Shown here: positions 1 to 7,849 of the stretch, in pieces
Position numbering within the stretch: position 1 is the first letter of the stretch
How the letters are laid out: the number at the start of each line of letters is the position of its first letter
Assembly (NCBI GenBank): GCA_029263195.1
Contig: JAJCXX010000073.1
Location: forward strand, 1-51,405
Length of the DNA: 51,405 nt
Source: Acidimicrobiales bacterium
Lineage (GTDB): Bacteria > Actinomycetota > Acidimicrobiia > Acidimicrobiales > Aldehydirespiratoraceae
Direction of reading: 5' to 3'
Notes under the pieces: generated by a model
Database searches by the model: none
What the model saw: only the letters and a program-made list of their open reading frames with translations
What the model was told of the DNA's origin: nothing
Program-made: the position numbers and the translations under genes

Positions 1-36
1 GTCATGGGTGCTCCCGGAGGGTCGGTGTCAAGTACA

Positions 37-1278
37 TCAGATCGAAGGGAGGCTCGGTTGCTCGATGCGTCGTCGCCACACTTCTCCCGCAACCATCACA
101 GCCAGCACAGCGATTGCCATGGCGGACATGGTGTGGCGCAGGCCGAACGCGTCGGCCGCCATTCCGAGAGGCAGAGCGGCCAATCCGAAACCGGTGAAAC
201 TCAACATGATCAGGCTCTGCACCCGGCCGTGATACTCGACGCTGGCGATCGACAGAATCAAGGAGTTGTTGAGAGCCTGAAACGCAGAGGTGGAGGCCCC
301 CACCCCAACGATCACGAGGATCGCTGTGGTGAAGCTCGGGGCAAACGAAAAGACCAGCAGGAAGACCCCGAACGAGAAGCCGGCTCGGGTCTGCAACGGC
401 GAGAGGCGATGCCGGCCGGCGCTCGCCAGAGTGATCGACGAAGCCACCGCCCCGACCGCGGCGACCGCCGACAGCAAGCCGAGCGACGAAGCGTCGCGTC
501 CGAAATTGTCGGCCACCAAGACCGGCAGGAACGTCACGTAGGGGAAGCCGAGCATCACGACCATGAACGACAGCGACAGCAGGCGCAGCAACTCGGGGCG
601 TTGGCGAACGTATTGAAGACCGTCGCGCAGATCGTCGGTCGGCGAGCTCGTCGACAACCGACTCGGTGCGCCTGCCGGCAGGCCGAACGTGAGTAGAAGA
701 GCCACCAACGAGAGTCCGCAGCCGATGAAATACACACCGGCGATCCCGATCGTTTCGATGCCGATCAGGGTGCCGGCCAGCGCCGGGCCGATCACCCGGG
801 TCATCTGAAGACTGGTCTGGCCGAGAAAGATCGCGTTGGTGAGATGATCGGTGTCGACCAAGTCGGCGGTCATTGCCAGCCTCGCCGGGCCGAGAATGGA
901 GATGGCGGAACCCTGCACCACCGAGGCTGCCACCAGCATCCAGTAGGCGATCACGTCAGCCGACACCGCTGTCGCAATGGCGAGCGCCGAAGCTGCCTGG
1001 AGCACCTGGGCCACCACGATGATGGTGCGTTTGGGAAAGCGATCGGCCAGCACGCCACCGGTCGGGATGGCGATCAGACTGGCCACCCCGAAACCGACGA
1101 GCACGCCACCGAGGGCCGTGCTCGTGCCGGTGAGTTCCCACGCCAGCCAAGCCCGGGCGATCTGCTGTGTCTGCATCGACAGAAACGCGAACACGCCACC
1201 CCACCAGAGGAGGCGATATTCCGGGAACGACAGCGAGGACAACCTTCCTGGTTTGCTCGTCGTGTCGTCCGATCTCAT
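37..1278 (-). CDS. MFS transporter, drug/siderophore exporter-like
   Basis: This 413-residue protein has about twelve hydrophobic segments. A conserved loop follows the second segment (GGVLADRFPKRTIIV), the major-facilitator G-x-x-x-D-R-x-x-[RK] signature. Overall it resembles the MFS_3 group (EntS and macrolide-exporter-like proteins) that export small hydrophobic compounds across the cytoplasmic membrane by proton antiport. The ATG at 1278 follows a charged cytoplasmic N-terminus (RSDDTTSKPGR) ending just before the first segment, so the start fits the topology. It is transcribed away from the carbamate kinase operon, with 162 bp between the two starts. The substrate cannot be read from the sequence. 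The position beside a catabolic operon could suggest transport of a related compound, but MFS_3 members are usually exporters. The family call is firm; the substrate is unknown. Confidence 0.85.
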   Translation of the reverse strand: MRSDDTTSKPGRLSSLSFPEYRLLWWGGVFAFLSMQTQQIARAWLAWELTGTSTALGGVLVGFGVASLIAIPTGGVLADRFPKRTIIVVAQVLQAASALAIATAVSADVIAYWMLVAASVVQGSAISILGPARLAMTADLVDTDHLTNAIFLGQTSLQMTRVIGPALAGTLIGIETIGIAGVYFIGCGLSLVALLLTFGLPAGAPSRLSTSSPTDDLRDGLQYVRQRPELLRLLSLSFMVVMLGFPYVTFLPVLVADNFGRDASSLGLLSAVAAVGAVASSITLASAGRHRLSPLQTRAGFSFGVFLLVFSFAPSFTTAILVIVGVGASTSAFQALNNSLILSIASVEYHGRVQSLIMLSFTGFGLAALPLGMAADAFGLRHTMSAMAIAVLAVMVAGEVWRRRIEQPSLPSI

Positions 1279-1440
1279 GGAGTGCCGACCCTACCGGCGG
1301 CGGTCGATGGCCCCGGGGACGTCGCTGTCGGCGCGAGGTTGCGCCTACCCTGACGAAACACGCGATGATCCTCCCCCGGCACAACTCCGCGCCGACGATC
1401 TGCGCATGTTCGATCTCAACGCGCCTCAGGAGGCAAGAAG

Positions 1441-2388
1441 ATGACGGCATCTCGTCCGACGGTTATCGCGATCGGTGGAAACTCTCTACTCGACCCCGAC
1501 AGCGAACCAACGGTCGCGAACCAGTTCGCGGTGACCTCAGCGGCCATGGAGCCGATCGCCGATCTGATCGAGCGAGGCGAGCATCTGGTGCTCACCCACG
1601 GAAACGGGCCTCAGATCGGGTTCCTGCAACTGCGATCTGAGCTCGCCAAGGACTCAGTGCACGAAGTCCCGCTCGATTCGCTGGTCGCCGACACCCAGGG
1701 CGCCATGGGCTACATGATCGAGCGAGCCCTACGGACAGTGTTGCGGCAGCGTGGCCTCGAGAGGCCGGTGGTCACCATCGTCACCGAGGTTGAGGTCGAC
1801 TCCTCCGACCCGGCCTTCTCCGCTCCCGACAAGCCCATCGGCAGCTTCTACGAAAAGGACGAAGCTGAAGCGCTGGCGGCTGCCCACGGTTGGACGTTGA
1901 TGCACGACCCACACCGGGGCCACCGACGGGTGGTGCCGTCGCCGCCCCCGCTGAAGATCATGCAGCTGCCCACGATCAAGAAGCTCATCGACATGGGTGT
2001 GATCGTCATCTGCTGCGGTGGTGGAGGAATCCCGGTTAGCCGTGGCGAAGACGGAAACCTTCAGGGGGCAGAAGCGGTGATCGACAAGGATCGTGTGAGC
2101 GCGATGCTGGCCAGTCAGATCGATGCCGAACGTCTCGTGATCACCACCGGAGTCGAGCATGTCTTCGAGAACTTCTACTCGGACAATCCGGTCCCCAGGC
2201 CCGAATTGTCGCTCGAGGAAGCACGCGAAATGTTGGCAGCCGGTCAGTTCGCCGCCGGCAGCATGGCACCCAAGATCGAGGCCGCGATCGACTACCTCGA
2301 CATCGTCGAAGGCGATGCCGTGATCTGCCTGCCGGGTGATCTCATGGCGGCCCTAGACTTCCGCACCGGAACCCGAATCCACCGCTGA
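1441..2388 (+). CDS. arcC: Carbamate kinase
   Basis: Carbamate kinase (EC 2.7.2.2) of the amino-acid kinase fold, 315 residues, about the usual length. In the catabolic direction it makes ATP from carbamoyl phosphate and ADP. Visible family blocks are the N-terminal AIGGNSL, LTHGNGPQIG, GAMGYMIE, the central CCGGGGIPV and VIDKD near residue 215, and the C-terminal GSMAPKIEAA. A strong AGGAGG lies 7 bases before the ATG. The ygeW-type gene starts 11 bp downstream, so this is the first gene of a tight operon with a carbamoyltransferase and two amide hydrolases. In E. coli the carbamate kinase homologue yqeA also sits by ygeW and ygeY. That context points to ATP recovery from a carbamoylated catabolic intermediate rather than to the arginine deiminase pathway, as no arginine deiminase is present. 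Confidence 0.93.
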   Translation: MTASRPTVIAIGGNSLLDPDSEPTVANQFAVTSAAMEPIADLIERGEHLVLTHGNGPQIGFLQLRSELAKDSVHEVPLDSLVADTQGAMGYMIERALRTVLRQRGLERPVVTIVTEVEVDSSDPAFSAPDKPIGSFYEKDEAEALAAAHGWTLMHDPHRGHRRVVPSPPPLKIMQLPTIKKLIDMGVIVICCGGGGIPVSRGEDGNLQGAEAVIDKDRVSAMLASQIDAERLVITTGVEHVFENFYSDNPVPRPELSLEEAREMLAAGQFAAGSMAPKIEAAIDYLDIVEGDAVICLPGDLMAALDFRTGTRIHR

Positions 2389-2399
2389 ATGGAGAGCTG

Positions 2400-3542
2400 A
2401 TGAACCCCCTCGAACTGCTCCAGGCGCTCGACCAGCCCGCCCTCGACGCGGTCTACAAGCGCAGCCTTCTCACCACCCAAGGTTGGTCTGACCCCGACTT
2501 GGCGACCATTCGTTCGTTGGCTCGCGTCCTGGGAGGATTCGATCGGGCCGGGCTGTCCACCGCGTTGTGCCCCGATGAGCTGGCGTGGGCTGTGTTTTTC
2601 GACCAGTCGACCCGCACCAAGAGCGCCTGGGCCGGAGCCTCGGCTCGTCTCGGAATGCATCCGGTGATCGTCGATGGTTCATCCACCCAGGTGTCTCACG
2701 GCGAGACCGCAGTGGAGACCGGAGCGATGCTGGGAATGAACTCCCACGCCATGGGCATCCGCCACGACCTGATCCTCGGTGAGGGAAACACCTTCATTCG
2801 CGATGTCACAAAGGGCATCAACGAATACCTCGATGCCACCGACGACCCTCGTTCGGTGCCGGTGGTCAACCTCCAGTGCGATGTCGATCATCCCACCCAG
2901 ACCATGGCCGACCTGATGTGGCTCGAAGAGAAGTTCGGCGATCTGTCCGACCGCAACATCACGGTGAGCTGGGCCTACTCGCCCTCTTACGCCAAGCCGC
3001 TCTCGGTTCCCCAGGGTATGGTGACCCTGCTGACCCGCCAAGGCGCCAACGTCACGCTCGCTCATCCACCGGGCTACCAACTGATCGACGAGTGCATGGA
3101 TGCCGCCCACTCCAACGCGACCAACGGTGGATCGTTCCGCACCGTCGACGACATGGACGAGGCCTTCCGCGGCGCCGACATCGTCTACCCCAAGAGCTGG
3201 GGCGCCCACGACCTCATGCTGGAGAAGGTCGACGCCAACGCCGCCGGCGACACTGCCGAACTGGCAGCGGTCGAGCAACGGGCCTTGGCCCGCAACGCCG
3301 AATACACCGACTGGATCTGCGACGAGGATCGTATGGCCCTCACCGCCGCCGGCGAGGCCCTCTACCTGCACTGCCTGCCCGCCGACATCGGCTCCGAAGT
3401 AAGTCCCGGAGTGATGTCGAAGTTCAAGGTCGATGTCGCCCGCGAAGCCAACTACAAAGTCTATGTGGTGATGGCTCTGCTGGCAGCAGCCAAGGTCCCC
3501 GACATCTTGCCCCGACTCACCGAAATCGCCCAGGAGAACTGA
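2400..3542 (+). CDS. ygeW: Knotted carbamoyltransferase, YgeW family
   Basis: A 380-residue aspartate/ornithine-carbamoyltransferase-fold protein that matches YgeW better than ArgF. Carbamoyl-phosphate-binding loop: FFDQSTRTKSAW (about residues 63-74), where E. coli YgeW has FRDNSTRTRFSY. Other blocks are VNLQCDVDHPTQTMADL, WAYSPSYAKPLSVPQG, VYPKSWG and the C-terminal LHCLPADI. The long WAYSPSY...LSVPQG segment belongs to the knotted transcarbamylases. The physiological substrate of YgeW is unsettled. Its neighbours in enteric and gut bacteria belong to selenium- and purine-linked nitrogen catabolism. Here it lies between carbamate kinase and a YgeY-type hydrolase, so I infer that it phosphorolyses a ureido compound to carbamoyl phosphate. 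Canonical ornithine carbamoyltransferase is the alternative; the missing arginine-biosynthesis context and the YgeW-type motifs argue against it. Confidence 0.85.
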   Translation: MNPLELLQALDQPALDAVYKRSLLTTQGWSDPDLATIRSLARVLGGFDRAGLSTALCPDELAWAVFFDQSTRTKSAWAGASARLGMHPVIVDGSSTQVSHGETAVETGAMLGMNSHAMGIRHDLILGEGNTFIRDVTKGINEYLDATDDPRSVPVVNLQCDVDHPTQTMADLMWLEEKFGDLSDRNITVSWAYSPSYAKPLSVPQGMVTLLTRQGANVTLAHPPGYQLIDECMDAAHSNATNGGSFRTVDDMDEAFRGADIVYPKSWGAHDLMLEKVDANAAGDTAELAAVEQRALARNAEYTDWICDEDRMALTAAGEALYLHCLPADIGSEVSPGVMSKFKVDVAREANYKVYVVMALLAAAKVPDILPRLTEIAQEN

Positions 3543-3544
3543 AG

Positions 3545-5077
3545 ATGAGCAACCTCGATGCCCGCGTAGCCGAACTCAGCGCCGAGTACCTGCCGCTCGC
3601 CGCGGAGATCCTCAAGGAATGCATCCGCATACCGGCCGACTACGTCGACCGTCCCATCGACGACGGTGGCGATCCCGAGTGCGGCCTGAGCAACCACGAA
3701 GGCCCCCGACTCGAGTATCTCCGCGCCAAGATCGTCGAGATCGGTGCGGTGCGTTCGGAAGCCGACGTCGACTTCGACGCCTACGGCAACCTCGTGTGGT
3801 CGGTGGAGGATCCCTCCGACGGCATTCCTCGTGCCGAGAAGCGGGTCGTCTACTTCGACGGCCACAGCGACACGGTTCGTGCGCTGCGCGACACGTGGGC
3901 CGAGAAGCTCGGCGGGATCGACGCCTACGACGGCATGGTCGATCCATCCAGGGTCGACCGCGAATACCTCCGCAGCGAGCTCGGCCATGTGCCGCCCGAC
4001 GACGAATGGGACCAGCTGATCTTCGGACGCGGCTCAGCCGACCAGCTCGGTGGAGTCGTGGCGGAAGTGCTGGCCACCAAGATCGCTCTCGAGCTGGCCG
4101 ACGAAGGGGCTCTGCGCGGCGTGATCGTGCGTGCCTACGCCTCGGCCTGCGAGGAAGACAACGACGGCGGCGGCCCCATGTATCTCATGCGTGAGGTGCT
4201 GCCCGGCGCCGGTCCCGAGCTCGTCCCCGACGTGGTGATCCTCACCGAAGGTACCGGCGACGCCCACAAGGGTGCGCTCGGCATCTACCGCGGCCAGCGC
4301 GGCCGCATGCAGATCGAGGTCACCGTCACCGGCCGGTCGTGTCACGGATCGATGCCTTGGGAGGGTCTCAACCCGCTCGAGCACGGTGGCGCGATCATCT
4401 CCGAAGCGGCTCGTCGCTACCGCGAAGGCGACGGCTTCCTCGACGATCCGTTCCTCGGCGCCGGTAGCCGCACCGCTTCGTGGTCGACCGTGGCCACGCC
4501 CAGCGACTGTGCTGTGCCCGATCGATTCACGTTCCGGTTCGACCGTCGCCTCACGGTCGGAGAGACCCCCGATCAGGCCCTGGCCGACATCGAGGCGCTC
4601 GACACCGTGGCGTTGGCCCGTGAGGAAGGCCTCACGGTCGACATCGTCGCTCCGACCTACGACCAGGCCACCTGGAAGGGCTACCGGCTCGGCAATCCGC
4701 AGATCTACTTGGGCTGGGCCACACCCGAAGAGCACGCCTCGATCTCGGTCGCTGAATCGGTGTACAACAACGTCGTTTCACCCAACGTGACCCAGGCCCC
4801 CGATGGCGGCCTGCGCACCGAAGCGAGGGTCGATCGATGGATCTTCTCCACCGACGGTGTGGGGTTCCCGGTTCGCTCCGACGACACGTCGATCGCAGTG
4901 CCGGCCTCGAAGGCATGGGTCGACACGGGGTCGTACCACCATCCAGCCATGTTCGGCATCGGGCCCGGCATCGAGCACAACACCCACAAGATCGGCGAAT
5001 GCGTCGATCAGCGGGAGCTGCGCCTCGCCATCGCCTTCCTTTCCCGCTACCCGAGCGCCTACGCCGAGAACGGCTGA
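3545..5077 (+). CDS. ygeY: M20-family hydrolase, YgeY-like
   Basis: Zinc-dependent M20 amidohydrolase/peptidase of 510 residues. I chose the ATG at 3545, two bases after the ygeW stop; the reading frame is open much further upstream but there overlaps ygeW. Metal-site motifs in order are FDGHSDTV (His, Asp), FGRGSADQLGG (bridging Asp), ASACEEDNDGG (catalytic Glu and ligand Glu), LTEGTGD, and a late His in the IEHNTHKIGE segment. The dimerization-domain stretch YRGQRGRMQIEVTVTG, then SCHGS, and the later DRRLTVGET match YgeY, a family annotated as selenium-metabolism-linked. It is about 100 residues longer than E. coli YgeY (roughly 400), with extra sequence between the HSD and RGSAD motifs. 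The substrate is unknown; hydrolysis of an N-acylated or ureido amino acid fits the operon. Confidence 0.82.
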   Translation: MSNLDARVAELSAEYLPLAAEILKECIRIPADYVDRPIDDGGDPECGLSNHEGPRLEYLRAKIVEIGAVRSEADVDFDAYGNLVWSVEDPSDGIPRAEKRVVYFDGHSDTVRALRDTWAEKLGGIDAYDGMVDPSRVDREYLRSELGHVPPDDEWDQLIFGRGSADQLGGVVAEVLATKIALELADEGALRGVIVRAYASACEEDNDGGGPMYLMREVLPGAGPELVPDVVILTEGTGDAHKGALGIYRGQRGRMQIEVTVTGRSCHGSMPWEGLNPLEHGGAIISEAARRYREGDGFLDDPFLGAGSRTASWSTVATPSDCAVPDRFTFRFDRRLTVGETPDQALADIEALDTVALAREEGLTVDIVAPTYDQATWKGYRLGNPQIYLGWATPEEHASISVAESVYNNVVSPNVTQAPDGGLRTEARVDRWIFSTDGVGFPVRSDDTSIAVPASKAWVDTGSYHHPAMFGIGPGIEHNTHKIGECVDQRELRLAIAFLSRYPSAYAENG

Positions 5078-5099
5078 CGCGTCGAATGGCGCGCCGACG

Positions 5100-6041
5100 A
5101 TGAGCACCACGATCCAGGTCGGTGCGGCCCAGATGGGTCCGATCGGGCGCGACGACACACGCCAGGATGTGGTCGCACGTCTGATCGATCTGCTCCACAA
5201 GGCGGCTTCCGCCGAGTGCGACCTGGTCGTCTTTCCGGAGCTGGCACTCACCACGTTCTTTCCCCGCTGGTTCAGCGAGGACATCACCGAGTTTGATCAC
5301 TACTACGAGACCGAGATGCCCGGACCGGCCACTCAGCCGTTGTTCGACGAGGCCAAACGTCTGGGGATCGGCTTCTGTATCGGGTATGCCGAACTCACGC
5401 CCGAAGGCCGACGGTTCAACACCTATCTATTGATCGACAAGTCCGGTCGTCAGGTCGGGAAGTACCGCAAGGTCCACATCCCGGGCCACGATCAGGAAGA
5501 GCCGTGGCGTCCATTCCAGCATCTGGAGCGCCGCTACTTCGAAGAGTCCGACGAGGGCTTCCCGGTTTTCCGGGGCTTCGGCGGAGTGATCGGGATGGCG
5601 CTCTGCAACGACCGTCGCTGGTCTGAGACGTATCGGGTATTCGGCCTTCAAGGCGCCGAGCTGATCCTCATCGGCTACAACACGCCGCTGCACTACGCCC
5701 CCGATCCCGACCAGAACGCGCTGCAGGGGTTTCACAACCATCTCGTGATGCAGGCCGGCGCCTACCAGAACGGTGCATGGGTGGTCGGCGTGGCCAAGGG
5801 CGGCATCGAGGAAGGTGTCGAGTCGCTTTCCCAGACGACGATCATCGCCCCGTCGGGCCAGATTGTCGCCCAGACCATCACCAGTGGCGACATCCTCGTG
5901 ACCGCCCGCTGCAACCTCGATCTTTGCGCCGGATACAAGGACACCCTGTTCAACTTCGCCCGGTATCGCCGCCCCGAGGCCTACAGCCTGATCACAGAAC
6001 GCAAGGGATCCATCGCCCCCCCAATGGACTCCGAGGACTGA
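5100..6041 (+). CDS. N-carbamoyl-D-amino-acid hydrolase
   Basis: Nitrilase-superfamily amidohydrolase, 313 residues, close to the about 304 of characterised D-carbamoylases (EC 3.5.1.77). These cleave N-carbamoyl-D-amino acids to the free amino acid, ammonia and CO2. The catalytic triad is visible: Glu in VVFPELALTT, Lys in YRKVHIPG and Cys in MALCNDRRW. The run ALCNDRRWSETYRVFGLQGA, then GYNTPLHY and AGAYQNGAWVVGVAKGG, is closely similar to the Agrobacterium D-carbamoylase and gives more than a generic nitrilase call. The ATG at 5100 lies 22 bp after the ygeY stop; upstream codons in the same frame overlap ygeY and are not needed. It is the last gene of the operon, and a convergent gene ends 22 bp later. 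Stereospecificity cannot be proven from sequence. Confidence 0.88.
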   Translation: MSTTIQVGAAQMGPIGRDDTRQDVVARLIDLLHKAASAECDLVVFPELALTTFFPRWFSEDITEFDHYYETEMPGPATQPLFDEAKRLGIGFCIGYAELTPEGRRFNTYLLIDKSGRQVGKYRKVHIPGHDQEEPWRPFQHLERRYFEESDEGFPVFRGFGGVIGMALCNDRRWSETYRVFGLQGAELILIGYNTPLHYAPDPDQNALQGFHNHLVMQAGAYQNGAWVVGVAKGGIEEGVESLSQTTIIAPSGQIVAQTITSGDILVTARCNLDLCAGYKDTLFNFARYRRPEAYSLITERKGSIAPPMDSED

Positions 6042-6063
6042 GCCTCCGCCCGACGATGCCTGG

Positions 6064-7623
6064 TTACCTCCGCGCCCGTGCCGTTCGAGAGCGCATTTCG
6101 GTGATCAGCGCCAACACCACGACTACGGCGATGGCCACCAGAGCGACGGGCAGACCGCTCCCGGTTCCGTTCGCAGCCCGCCGAGCCTCGACGATCAGTT
6201 CGGCATCGACTCGCATGATGGGAGAGCCGGCGGGATGATCGTGAACGAGTGGCTGGTCGAGGATGATCGACCCCTTGTCGGCAACCACACCGATATCGGG
6301 CTGCTCCCCGCCGATCAGCACACCGTCGCCAGGTTCGTATCCTTCGAAGTCGCCCTCGATGCGGGAATCACCGGCGCGCGAGTCGGTCTCCAAGCGAGCG
6401 AGTTGAAGGTCCTCGCCGAGTTGGCGGACGGCGAAGGTCATCTCGTTGGGGCCGGTACCCCACTTCTCGAGGTAGGCCTCGAATTTCTCGACGGCCCGAA
6501 CACTGAGCGCGGACGATCTGAAGACCGGATCGATCAGCGAGAGATATGCCTCCTCGCTACCTGGGGTGGCGATCGGCCCTCCGACGTGTGGGACAAGTCC
6601 CGTGACCATCGGGCAGACGGCGAAAGATCCGACGGTCGCCGCCAGCTTCCCGTTCACGAGAATGCGGTTGGTCCCCCCGAGAATCACACCTCCGTGTGAT
6701 GTGGCATCGCCGACACGGGCAATTGGTGCGCCATCGACGAGTACCCGCGGGTCGCCCTGCAACACGGTGTCGGGCGGGCCGACGTTGACGATGACCGCAC
6801 CGGCGGTGACGATCTGCCCCCGGGCCCATTCGGGAAGATCGCTCCGGCTGATCGACAGCACACCGCCGTCGGGTGGCGGGATCAACTTCAGGACGCCGTC
6901 CTCCTCGATGACTCCCCATTCGGCATCGTCGGGTACGGAGTCGACACCGCCGGTTGGCTCCTCAGCTGGGGCCGTCGCTGTCGGCTCGGCCGGCACAAAC
7001 TCATAGGTCCACGAGACCCAACAGGCACCGCCGCAGTTGAGGGCAGAGACACCGACCGAATACGACTCCCCGAAGTTCGCAACGGTGGTCAGCATCTCAC
7101 CGGAGTTGGTCACCGGCTCTGAGCACACATACACGCCGCTGATCACCGTCGTTTGGGAGCAGCTCGATCCGGCTCCCACCGCCTCGCGGTTCCACCTGTC
7201 GTTCACGATCATGATCACATCGAGCCCGAAGAAATACTGTGTCTCGAGGCTGCCGGAGTTGCGACCCGACACCGTGACCGGGATGACAAATGGAGCGCCG
7301 GGCTCCAGCACGGCAGGGGGCGGTGTCCACGATGCGTCGAAGACCGCTTCGGCGCCGCTTGTGTCCTCGGGGCCGAACGACTGAACCACCGTCATTGACG
7401 ACTCGGTCGTCGTGACGTCCCAGCGGTCCGGAGCGGAGTCGCCGTTCGGGTTGATCTGGGTGTCGATCAACGCCCAATGGCCACCGGTTTCGTCCATCGC
7501 GCCGACATCGTCAGCGCCGACGCTGAACGCGATCGCGAGCGCAACGAGAACCGCGAGAGCGGTCCCCAACGCCAATCCCGTTGTTCGACGCGCACGGCCG
7601 TAGCGCACAGCTGCATCTCCCAC
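6064..7623 (-). CDS. Membrane-anchored extracytoplasmic protein with PAAR domain
   Basis: 519 residues. An N-terminal hydrophobic segment (about 16-35, after RYGRARR) is a signal peptide or anchor. Residues 45-210 form a Cys-containing beta-rich region (C155, C167, C197, C201). A Pro/Thr/Glu linker follows (about 211-230), then a PAAR-motif domain at about 295-355: IARVGDATSHGG, GGTNRILVNGK, VGSFAVCPM and PHVGGPI. His310, Cys337 and His346 sit where PAAR proteins bind zinc. A C-terminal membrane helix (about 490-509) ends in the basic tail RSRTARARR, so the bulk should face outward. PAAR proteins normally sharpen the spike of type VI or other contractile systems, with no signal peptide or C-terminal anchor. 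No contractile-system gene is in the window. Start at ATG 7623; function unknown. Confidence 0.7.
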   Translation of the reverse strand: MGDAAVRYGRARRTTGLALGTALAVLVALAIAFSVGADDVGAMDETGGHWALIDTQINPNGDSAPDRWDVTTTESSMTVVQSFGPEDTSGAEAVFDASWTPPPAVLEPGAPFVIPVTVSGRNSGSLETQYFFGLDVIMIVNDRWNREAVGAGSSCSQTTVISGVYVCSEPVTNSGEMLTTVANFGESYSVGVSALNCGGACWVSWTYEFVPAEPTATAPAEEPTGGVDSVPDDAEWGVIEEDGVLKLIPPPDGGVLSISRSDLPEWARGQIVTAGAVIVNVGPPDTVLQGDPRVLVDGAPIARVGDATSHGGVILGGTNRILVNGKLAATVGSFAVCPMVTGLVPHVGGPIATPGSEEAYLSLIDPVFRSSALSVRAVEKFEAYLEKWGTGPNEMTFAVRQLGEDLQLARLETDSRAGDSRIEGDFEGYEPGDGVLIGGEQPDIGVVADKGSIILDQPLVHDHPAGSPIMRVDAELIVEARRAANGTGSGLPVALVAIAVVVVLALITEMRSRTARARR

Positions 7624-7849
7624 ATGTCGCCCGATGTGGACCCTAATGCTGACGGGCTATCGAGACCAACGGGGCTCCTCCGGATTCGGCCCTATCGGGA
7701 TGTGAAGCCCGCCGTCGTCTACGACTACCCAGATTCTCTGGCCGAAGACAGCGTGGGCACCGTGGCAGATGTTGATGGTGCCCACGATCTCCATGCTCGA
7801 CTTGGGACGAAGGTCGCGCCGGGTGCTTCCGTGACATACTCACTTGGCG

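Noticed and set aside
2400..3542. Anabolic ornithine carbamoyltransferase (ArgF)
   Set aside because: WAYSPSYAKPLSVPQG and VNLQCDVDHPTQTMADL match YgeW much better, and no arginine biosynthesis gene is adjacent.
2876..3544. Upstream extension of the YgeY-type gene
   Set aside because: It overlaps almost the whole second half of ygeW in another frame; the ATG at 3545 right after the ygeW stop gives a normal M20 N-terminus.
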